From contig MNCI01028922.1 in the NCBI GenBank assembly GCA_015680685.1, forward strand, positions 22,122-86,121: 64,000 nt of DNA, read 5' to 3'. This DNA is from Gnetum montanum. Lineage: Eukaryota; Streptophyta; Gnetopsida; Gnetales; Gnetaceae. A model generated the notes under the pieces. It was not told where the DNA came from. It made no database searches and saw nothing but the letters and a program-made list of their open reading frames with translations. The position numbers and the translations under genes were made by a program. This document shows, in pieces, positions 55,350 to 64,000 of the stretch. Position 1 is the stretch's first letter. Every line of letters begins with the position of its first letter.

Positions 55350-57990
55350 ATGTAATTCCTGGAGATGGTGGCTCTTCCATTGGTCACTTCCCTTTGTCAT
55401 CAAGCCACTGGAATTTGTAATGATTGAGCAAGGCCTAAAATTTTTCCTCCTCCATCCTTGGGTCATTCACTATCTAGGCTAATGTGTCGATGTGTGTTGG
55501 AATCAATACATCCCAAGGACATGGTAGTTGCAAAAACATCTGATTTTCCTTGATGTACCAATCTGTGAACTACCATCGTTCCTCCTTGAAGGCCCTAGCT
55601 TTATCCTTTAGCTCATGATGGTCTATCAATATTTGAGCTCAGTTCAAGGCCACATCTTTCTATCCCTGGTTGCTAGCTTTGAGCACCTCTAATTCTAAGT
55701 TTGTCACTTGTAACTTTTGCAACGCATCCTTCTAATCCGCAAACTCCTTCTCATAAAGTGCATAGGTGGTTGCCACTTGCTTCTTCAACTTACTTCTGGG
55801 ACAACATACTATTAACATGGTAAGGTTGGCATATCTAAGGTTAGCCAACACCATGTATTCTTTCAAATCTTCTATCTACAAGTCCTTATATTTAACATTC
55901 GCTTGTTGGACCATGGCATAACTATCCAAAATGGCCTACCATTCAAAATTTTGTGTTGCCAAGGAGTTGATGTGGGCCTTGGCCATTTTTATTTCCTTCT
56001 CATTAATTTCCTTGTACATGCCAACTTAGTCCCAAAAGTGTTCTTTTAACTTTTCATGTTTCTTGGCCTCATTCTGCCACGTGCTAATCTCAATTTCTGT
56101 CTTTGGTCGAATACCGTGTACCTCCTTCATAGAGAGGGTTCTATTTTCTCGGGTGAATTGACTCATATCCTAGTTGATCCTCACCAATTTTTCCCTCAAC
56201 TGGTGGACACTCTCTTCTAGTATGTTCTTTACTTTTCCACTATGGTTAACCAAGCATTCTCTTTAGTGAGCTACTTGTTTTCTTCTTGAACAGTGGTCAA
56301 TGCTTTTTTATGTGCATGAGTTTACGCATTTGTAACTGAGGCATTCTAGATCGCCATCTCCTTTACTTGCTCCATAGCTACTCTCTTCTTTTCTATCTTG
56401 GTAAGCTCCTCCATCTAAAACTACTCCAGTTGGTCTAATGTAATGAAACAGGCAGGATCCCATCATTCAGCATGCAAGGTACCTAGCTCTTTTTGCAATC
56501 TTTACACCTTAGCTTTTGCACGCTCTACCCTGACCTTATCCATGACCAACTTCCTTTTTTTAGTGATGAGATCTAATTATGCCACAATGACATCCTTGGG
56601 GATGTTGAACAGAGTGATCATCACTTCACCTATTTGTAGCAAACAATTAACTACATCCTCATGCACTGCATGAGTTATTAAGGTCTCGACTAGCATTTGC
56701 ACATCTCTTGTCCTTGCCAAAATAGTCAAAGGCACAATAGGAGCATTGAATGATTCCTTGATGTGATCAGTGATCGCCTCTACTATGCCTGTTGCAGCTT
56801 TGTGTTGTAGTACCATGACTATGGTGCCTTCTCTAGTCTCCAAAGTGACCTAAAATTATGTAGTGTTCCCAGAGATCAGATGTGACCATTGGGATACCCC
56901 TCCTCCTAACTGAATCGAGATCTTCCCCTTGTTGGATCAATTGATATAGTGGATCGTACAACATCATCCATAACCCAGAAGAGATTAGCCTCATCCCTGC
57001 TTCCCCAGCTGAGAGTGTCAATGATTCTTTACAGGTGACTCATCGATGGTCTATAATCTTGTGGAGGTAGTGGCAAAGCTTGTGCTTGTTGGCACTACTT
57101 TGGCTCTTTTTGGGTTTTCGTTATTGATTCTATCTCCTTTTTAGCTTCTTGCTTCCCACTAGAATCTTTTCTTGGTGCTGCGATTTTGAGGAGCTTTGCA
57201 AAGAAGGCATGCTAAGCCTTTCAAAGGATATCATTAGTATATCCTAAAATTTTGACTCACTTGCATAGCTTTTTGATTAGATAGGGAAATGGAAGTGTTG
57301 GTCTCTCTAATTTTGTTTCTTCAAATTGTCGCTAGATTTCTATGAAATAGTATTATGGAAGGTTAACTAAAAATTTTTCCATTAGAATGGTGCTTCCTCT
57401 AGCCACACAAGTGGAAATGTGATTGAGCCCTTTGGTGGGGAATAGGTGATATGTCCCAATCTTGAAGTAAGTTCTCTCTTATAAGGTCATCTCATAATAT
57501 GATTTATCTTCTTTGCTATACGCTAGTTTTAGCCACAATCTCTTCATTTTGGGGTTAGATCTAGTAGACAAGTGAGCAACCTTGGCCCCTTCATTGGACA
57601 GGTTGAGAGCTATCGCTATATCTTTGATTGTGTAAGAGACATTCACCCCTTAGATATTCACAGTGGTACCTTCATCCTTATTGTGCTAGAATTAATAGAA
57701 TTCCCTTAGGTACCATTCACCACTATCAGACAGGATTGACCACAATGGGGATGCTTTGAGTTGCATTTGCACTGCTTCAAAAGAAAATTCCATGAATGGA
57801 CCAAAGTTCATTTCCAAAATGACTAAGGCCAATGTGGACTTTTTCAGGATGCCAAGGAGGCAACATGAGATGTTGTCCCTATTCAAGAGATGGTACTTTT
57901 GTCACCTCACCTTGGGCTGATTACCTAGTAGCAGGGGCCTCTGGATGGATACTAAAAAATTGGGCCTCCTGTTTAGCATGGATACTAAAA
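55350..57990 (-). pseudogene. ORF2 of element E: same domain plan as ORF2 of element C
   Basis: Minus-strand reading gives LALVILEMNFGPFMEFSFEA and LKASPLWSILSDSGEW, then TTVNI.GVNVSYTIKDIAI and AHLSTRSNPKMKRLW. TYFKIGTYHLFPTKGLNHIS, CVARGSTILMEKFLVNLP and LPFPYLIKKLCK.VKILGYT follow. Each block aligns with ORF2 of element C in the same order. The C-terminal part (56843-56577: ITDHIKESFNAPIVPLTILA, VVNCLLQIGEVMITLFNIPK) again matches C and is followed by a Lys/Glu/Leu-rich stretch to about 55350. The start is not certain: C has its ATG after TTGCAG, and the equivalent place here (about 57990) is eroded. Stops and shifts occur throughout. Function unknown. Confidence 0.68.
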
Positions 57991-58084
57991 TAAGGAGGTG
58001 TAGAGCTCTAAGTTGTGAGAAGAAAAATTGCAACAACTCCCCTAAAAAAAATTGAGAGAAATGAAGTCCACGTTGCACAAGAGT

Positions 58085-58185
58085 CAACAATATATATTTT
58101 CTTTAGACCTGACGTCAAGTACACGATGTGGAGCATGCGACATCAAGTCAAACTTGACTTCAGGTACATGATGTTGAGGTCCAAA
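58085..58185 (-). promoter_or_regulatory. Internal promoter-like block of element E
   Basis: The plus strand reads GACTTCAGGTACATGATGTT at 58157-58176. This matches GACATCGAGTACATGACGTT in the 5' LTR U3 at 62305-62324. A second related copy, GACGTCAAGTACACGATGTG, lies at 58111-58130, followed on the minus strand by AAAATATATATTG as a possible TATA box (58088-58100). It stands upstream of ORF2, like the ATATCG-type block of element C. Confidence 0.58.
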
Positions 58186-59500
58186 ATTTTCAATTTTTAT
58201 GGGGACAAAGGATATGCAAACTAAAGTTCTGGGTTATATTGGAAGGTTGAAAGTTAAATTTTGTAGTTTGGATAAGTGGACAATGCATTGGAGGTATCAA
58301 AAGTAGAATAAGGTGAAGTCTTCAAAGGTAAAAGTATAGGAATGAGCAAGAAAAAGGCATTGAAAGCTTGATTGTGGGATAGAGTATGTTCATGATAGAG
58401 AATTAGTAAAATATAACACTTGGAGTACATGGAAGGTGAAAAATGATGTGGTCATATTAAACAAGTACAAATCACAAAAAGTTACACAAGTGGATCCTTC
58501 CCAAAGTAGGCTCTAGCCTATGATGCCTTTGCGTAACCATGCCTAAAATGTCCATAGGTACTAGAGGAGTTGAATGTAATGCATACCTATGAAACAAGAC
58601 ATGCATGTTAAAACCACCAAATTGAGATCATTACTCCATGTTACACAAAACCACAAGTTATGAACATTCGGACAATGAGATGGATAGACTGAATAAGGGA
58701 TCACAGAAATCAGGACATGAGGTATTGTGCCATGGTCATAATGAAACCTTGTGTGTTATTAATGGTTAGATAACCATGTGTCCTTCCTTCTAAGATTCAA
58801 ATGAATTTCATACCACATTCAATGACATCGCATTGTTTCATCCCATTGACAAACAACCATAAGACTATCAAAGTTGCAAGGAGTAACATCACTTGGTATT
58901 TTGTCCAAGGAAGGAGCATTATTATGGCACACTTATTACTTGTTTTTTTTTCTTTTTGATGTTTCTAAGAAGTTACCAACCTTCATTCATGGGTTCATGT
59001 CTTTTTAGTGGATCCCATAGAAGTTTATTCAATGCCGATTAAAGTTTCTCATACTTCCATTTTTTGTTAGATCTACAAGGATATGGTTACAACCTCAACA
59101 AAATGATAGAACATATAGAAGTAGCCAAAGAGAATCAACAAATCCCCTTGAGGTCACACCATTTACATTCCATCTTGGTTCTACACTCTTCCATCCAAAC
59201 ACAATGGTTATGAAGTTATTTAGAGTTTGGATGATGAAAGAGATTACCATTATGACCAAAGCAAGAACCTCTTATTAATGGAATAGGTGAGTGGATGTTG
59301 TGGTTACAATGTCTAAATAATTAGTCCCTTATGATTCGACAACATAGAGAAAAAACCCCACCTCAATGGGCAACATGATTAATAGCGAGATTACATACAA
59401 GGAAAATTAAAACAACAACTAGAAAATGTAGAAAAAATAGAAAGAATAGAAAAATGATAAAAAAAATTGTAAAACAAAAAGCTAAAAAGTACTTAAAAAT
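58186..59500 (-). other. Noncoding spacer between gag and internal promoter (element E)
   Basis: No coding frame. It contains the conserved block GGATCCTTCCCAAAGTAGG (about 58493-58511), the counterpart of those in A, B and C. Confidence 0.6.
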
Positions 59501-61388
59501 CTTGAATATTAGAAGGGGGTAACCCCCACGACTAAACATTTGGTCATGGCTAGGATTAATAAGTGGATGAAAAGGATCCATGTATGTATGAAACATTGGG
59601 ATCCATTCATGCCCCAACCACTAGGTGTCCATTGGAGGTGTGGTGGCTAGGTAGAAGAATTGTTGGTCACACACTTGATGGTTATATGTATGGTGGGCCA
59701 AGATATGAGGTGTGTTAACATTATAGATGACCGGACCACTAGTACACCCTTGAGCATGAGATGTTATGCATGGATTCATTTGTTTCTCCATGTTTGTAGA
59801 TTCATTAGTTAGATGTGGGATTGGAGTATGAATAGATGGTGGCCCTTGTATGGTCAAAGGACATTGGTTTAGATGAGAAAGGTGGTGCACTAGGTTGGCC
59901 TTGTCTTGGCTTAGATGATGTAGTGGATTCATACATGGGTTACTTTGGCTTATAGCCCTTCCTCTAGAAAGGATGCTTTCGGAATTGTGCTTGGGACCCA
60001 CTAGTGTTAGCATGGCTTTACACATTTGTAGCACAAGTGGCACTCATTTTTTGATATTGGGATGCCAACCCTTCTTATGTCCTTGGTGGTGGCATATAAG
60101 AAGGTGGATTATGAGAATATCAAGTGTGATTTGGATGGTAAGAAGCATGAGGTGGTGATCCTTTAGGGGATGTCATGTATTGATGGTACTCAGGAGAGTG
60201 ATAGTGGCAATTTGAAGTGAAAGATGCTGAACTCATTGGAAAAATAGGATGATGAACATAATAGCCATGCATTTTCGATGGATATGGATGATGTGGGGGT
60301 GACCTCCCCCATGACTGTGGTTGTTTCCACTGTGATTGAGGACCATGTTAAGGTTGGTGGTAAGTCCTCCTAGGATGGTATGATCAATTGTGGGACTGTC
60401 TATAATTATCTTGTGGGAGAGGAAGTCTTCTGAGCATGTGCTTTTGAAAAAACTTCAAATTTAAGGCTCCTACTCAATATTCCTATAGATGCAACAATAT
60501 GGGGCATTGGCCCTTTGGATGTTCATATATGCATAGGTCACATACATCATCTTTTTCTATGGTGGAGTCTTTAGCCTTACTTTCGTTAACTACTTTTCTC
60601 ATCTACCAAAAAGTATTCCTAATTGTTTCTTGGTTCTATGTCTATTGTTGATTGTGATTACCAGGCTTGTGTTGCATAATCTTCTCTATGACCATTTCAA
60701 CAAGATTTGTTACATTTCTATTTATCCATTTAGACATCCTATTGATTTTTCTTCTAGATCATCAATAGACTCCTCTGTTAGCAAAGTTTATTGCAAAATC
60801 ACCCTATCAAAGGTGGTTTCATTTCCCTTACCATAAATTTGGACCTCCTTTGATTGAAGAGTTGGATCCCATTGATGCTTTTTGACATTCTCCCATTTAC
60901 ACATTTCTCCTTCTACTTTTTCCATACACTCTATTATCTCTTTACTTGATGGGCTTGGCGATCATATAGTTCCACTAGGTCATACATCCCAAGGATCATC
61001 CTTATTTCACTACAAAGCCCATCTACAATGTGGTAAAGTCGCTCTTCCTTAGAGAAACCATGGCTTGGGCATCGATTCAGGTAGGCATAATATCTATCTA
61101 AGGCCATGTCCATGGGTTCATGTTGTTCTTGTTTCCACTCTTGGATTTGTCTCCTCATGTTGGATACTCTTTTATAGGTTTGGTATCTTTCATTGAAAAG
61201 GTCCAACATTGTAGACCATCAATGGATTAAATTTGGTTTCAACAATCAATACCACACTTTAGCATAAGGTCATAAGAAACCCTTGCATAAGGTTGATCAC
61301 TCCAATCTTTTTCATTGTATATCTCATTAATTCTCCAATGAATGTGTTCACTATACAATGCATAGTCACTTCTATGTGAGAGAGACAT
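59501..61388 (-). pseudogene. gag: Decayed, internally deleted gag (element E)
   Basis: The ATG at 61388 gives MSLSHRSDYALYSEHIHWRI, matching the start of gag in C. About 300 bp of the N-terminal half is lost near 61255-61265. The capsid C-terminal half is open at 61209-60934 (MLDLFNERYQTYKRVSNMRR, LYHIVDGLCSEIRMILGMYD, RQAHQVKR). A Cys-His region survives near 60480-60560 (C.NMGHWPFGCSYMH), followed by the Pro/His/Asn-rich tail (60043-59621). It ends near SRGGYPLL at the polypurine-like GTGGGGGTTACCCCC, the place where gag of C stops. Confidence 0.8.
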
Positions 61389-61494
61389 TGTTCATCATTT
61401 ATGATGTGTGTGAATCAATAGCTTCTGAAAGATATATCATTAATTCCTTTACAACGATCTTGTATAATATAACTAATCTAGATAACTAGCACCA

Positions 61495-61512
61495 TCCCTA
61501 GCAATAGTGCCA
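61495..61512 (-). other. Primer binding site, tRNA-Asp type (element E)
   Basis: Minus strand TGGCACTATTGCTAGGGA, the same site as in C with two further transitions; one base from the LTR. Confidence 0.8.
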
Positions 61513-61513
61513 A

Positions 61514-62350
61514 TGATGAATGATGAGGTACCCCTATGCTCAACCATACGAATCATAAGCGTTCATGCATGATCCAGTTGAATTCCATGGATGGGACTAG
61601 CTGTGGCATCTAGATCATTATGCTTTGATCGTAGTTTGTTGTCTTCCCACTTGGACTAGTGGCAGCCTTTTCACGTATGGTTTACTCCAAAGTGAGGTGT
61701 ATGATATTTCCTAACTCTATGCTACTCCTAGTGATGAAAAGAGATAAATTACTTAACTAATGAACAATGAAAAATATAGCCTAAATTAGCCTATGGCGAT
61801 GGTATATGCTCTTAACTATCTGTACATGTCTTGGACTTTGTGGAGCTACTTTTGGGTTTACCAAGTGTACGTCACTGGTTGTGCAAACTACACACCTCTA
61901 GGTGACCAAATATTTACACTTAAATGCTTGTGATTAAGGCATACACATTCTTCTTAACAACAAGAATAGTAAATAACAATAAATGGAAATGTTTAAATAA
62001 AGAAAGCATTGAATAATTAAAGAAATAATATTAATCTAAGTGTATGCTACAATGATGGAAGTAATCATGATCTTTATTTCCAGTCATGTAATGTGTCCAA
62101 GTATGTCACACTCGAACAAAGGTGTTGTGCAATTACAAACATCATAATGTGGGCATGCACTAGGAATAAAAGAAATAAAAGAAACTAAAAACCAACTATT
62201 TCTAAGATGTGTAGGAACTATCTCATTTGGAATCCCAAGTGTAGTATTTATAGGTGAGGTCTAGATGAGATGATGTTAGATATCCAACATTGCTTATTAG
62301 CCCCGACATCGAGTACATGACGTTAAGGCCCATCAAGTCACATCTCATCA
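61514..62350 (-). repeat. 5' LTR of element E (837 bp)
   Basis: Starts TGATGAATGATGAGGTACC and ends TCACATCTCATCA. Minus-strand U3 uses GACATC/GACGTT motifs instead of the ATATCG motifs of the other LTRs, then TATA box CTATAAATAC near 62245. The target duplication CAAGC follows at 62351-62355. Confidence 0.92.
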
Positions 62351-62355
62351 CAAGC

Positions 62356-62591
62356 TAAGACCTATACTACTAGGTCAACACTTCATTTTTATTGTCCATA
62401 TATTTGATACCTTGCATTATTATAACATCATTTAATGTAAGCAATAGATAAGAAAATGTTGGCATGAAGGATATCTAAAAATATTTATTGTTTACCTATA
62501 AATACTTGTTTAGCTGTAAATACTAGTTTTCTTACAAAGCTGCTCTTTTATCTTTAGATTAAAGATATCTAAGATTTACAACTATATTTGT
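62356..62591. other. Flank of element E, nothing recognised
   Basis: AT-rich; continues the sequence interrupted at 54417. No gene or repeat identified. Confidence 0.5.
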
Positions 62592-63591
62592 TGTTGAAAA
62601 ATTTTAGTCATAGCAATACCCACAAAACTCATTTAGAGAGACTATTGCTTAGGGCATCTCTCGTATGGGTATAAAACCCAGGAATAGTCTCAGCTAGTAA
62701 AGGTAATGTGGTGTTTAAATGGATAGAAATTCAATGATGTTGATAATTTTAAATAGCTTTAATATGAAATTTAAATAAAGTAATTGTTCAATAAATTTGG
62801 TAGAAAATAACAATTCATTAAAAATAATGTGGTAAGGAAATTTTAAATGAAATATAACAATCCATTAAACAAGTTTAGGAAATGAGGATCGATAACTTAA
62901 GGAGAAATAAACCCAAACATCACTACTAATGACCAAACATTCAATAGAAATTAAAAATCTATTGCAAAAATAACAAACAAGTTTGAACACAAGACTCAGC
63001 TCAAAGTTGAGCACCGATCTGATTAACAAAACAAACTACCACTTGTACAAGTTTGTCTACCCATGCTTCATAGAAGCACACCTGGCACCCTCTGGCTCTT
63101 AGAAGTTTTTCAGAAAGCACCACCCAAACCTCTCATTACATAGCCTGCCCATGGGTGTCAACCATAGCAGGATCTTCTTCACACCACCCATGGATTTGTT
63201 GGTGGCCATGAGCATCCCACCCTTGCACTATAAATGGAGTGTCAAGGTTGTATCATCAATGCCTAGTTTTGTTTCAACTCTCAAGCCTACTATGTCATAT
63301 CTAACACATTCTTCCACAACAGATTTCAACAGAAGTTCTATTGGCTCATTGTTTTGGATTGTTGTGGATAAGGACACCATAATGATGCCAGGGTTAACTA
63401 CCTTAGTCTATAGAAATTTAACCATGCATTTCCACACATGCATCGTTACACTACTACCATTAGTTACAACATAGATCCACAATGAGTCGCACAGGCCTAC
63501 ACCAATCATCACCAGACCAAAGACTGACTACCACTTTTGGTAAATCACTCTACATCCTTGCTACCCAAATCAATAATCACTAATTACTATT
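62592..63591 (-). repeat. Diverged relative of the element G LTR
   Basis: The first ~140 bp (TGTTGAAAAATTTTAGTCAT, GAGACTATTGCTTAGGGC, CCAGGAATAGTCTCAGCTAG) match the terminal part of the element G LTR at 7348-7480 with many differences. The remainder shows no clear match, and the 107-codon frame at 63151-63474 has no recognisable domain. It may be an old LTR from a related family, next to element H. Confidence 0.5.
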
Positions 63592-64000
63592 TGTTGATGC
63601 ATAAATTTTGGTCACACCAACACCAGGAAAGAAAACTTGTTTTAGGAGACTATTGCCTAGGGTGCCTTAATTGGAGAACTTTCAAAAATGTCTGTAACTG
63701 CCACCATTAATAACCACCACCCAATAGTTTAAATTTCCACTACTCACATGATTTTTACTATGTTTATTAAGAGAGAGAAATAGAAACATTGATAATCATG
63801 GCCCCATGAGAGCATGGGAGTGTTGACATCAACACTTAGCCCCCAAACTTTAATTGCATGCAAGTGCAAGGAACAAGACCACAGAAATTTTAAAATGATG
63901 CAATAGGTAGGGAATCACAAACATCACAAAATAAGTAAATGAAAACTTAAAAGTAAACTGTAGTGATCTAAACATGATTAAAATAACCATATAATCAAAA
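63592..64000 (-). mobile_element. Element H: 3' end of a G-family retrotransposon
   Basis: 63592-63834 is an internally deleted LTR: it keeps the terminal TGTTGATGCATAAATTTTGG and the far end TGTTGACATCAACA but jumps from 'GGTGCC' to the subrepeat region, losing about 0.8 kb. The polypurine tract GGGGGCTAAG (minus) and the 3' untranslated region (matching 8410-8575 of element G almost base for base) follow to the window edge. Confidence 0.88.

Larger units (their letters stand above)
54423..62350 (-). mobile_element. Element E: pol-less Athila-like element with gag and ORF2
   Basis: Perfect target duplication CAAGC at 54418-54422 and 62351-62355. Minus-strand order is 5' LTR, primer site, gag, spacer, internal promoter-like block, ORF2, polypurine tract, 3' LTR, identical in plan to element C. 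Protease, RT, RNase H and integrase are absent. The two elements differ strongly in LTR and ORF2 sequence, so the arrangement predates both insertions. Confidence 0.93.

Noticed and set aside
63151-63474. 107-codon frame near the right end
   Set aside because: No recognisable domain and no start context; lies in probable LTR-derived sequence.
1-64000. Host protein-coding gene, tRNA or rRNA
   Set aside because: No frame with a non-transposon domain and no tRNA or rRNA sequence recognised; tRNA-like matches are only primer binding sites.

Overview
The window is repeat-dominated nuclear DNA of a land plant, most likely a seed plant with a large, AT-rich, retrotransposon-filled genome. This rests on Ty3/gypsy elements whose primer binding site (PBS) matches plant tRNA-Asp, a Tat-like gypsy element, and a plant-type L1 LINE. 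I found no host protein gene, rRNA, tRNA or CRISPR array. Nearly every coding region is a decayed transposon gene, and many of the stops look like C-to-T or G-to-A changes. The species cannot be named from the sequence.

The main family is Athila-like. Its LTRs are about 0.72-0.88 kb, start TGATGA and end TCATCA, and share a terminal block GTAGGGGTACCTC. Element F (1-3058, minus) runs off the left edge. Element D (plus) starts at 18240 and is split at 22391. Element A (minus, 22392-47276, target-site duplication ATCAC) lies inside D. Inside A sit element B (plus, 23468-30401, duplication CATGT) and element C (minus, 33229-41240, duplication ATTGG/ATCGG). D resumes at 47282 and runs through its pol until its tail is lost at about 49.7 kb. 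The insertion order is therefore D, then A, then B and C. Element E (minus, 54423-62350, duplication CAAGC) is a separate relative of C.

Other tenants: element G (minus, 7348-14175, duplication ATAGT) is a Tat-like element that has lost RT, RNase H and most of integrase. It was inserted into the reverse transcriptase of an older gypsy element J, whose pieces lie at about 6.85-7.34 kb and 14.18-16.7 kb. Element H (63592 to the window end) is a relative of G. A decayed L1-type LINE (minus) occupies about 50.2-53.4 kb. The stretches 3059-6840 and 53400-54417 hold nothing recognisable.

The most interesting system is in C and E. Both lack protease, RT, RNase H and integrase. Both keep gag, followed by a long second ORF (ORF2) of about 2.6-2.8 kb at the position where Athila elements carry an env-like gene. 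ORF2 resembles the 'putative plant transposon protein' domain and is followed by a charged, coiled-coil-like tail. Upstream of ORF2 each element has an internal promoter-like block made from its own LTR's U3 motifs: ATATCG palindromes plus a TATA box in C, GACATC-type repeats in E. In C the ORF2 ATG directly abuts a splice-acceptor-like TTGCAG. This suggests a pol-less element with an independently transcribed accessory gene.

Some single-N joints flank a perfect duplication and a perfect fold-back, which look like assembly artefacts.
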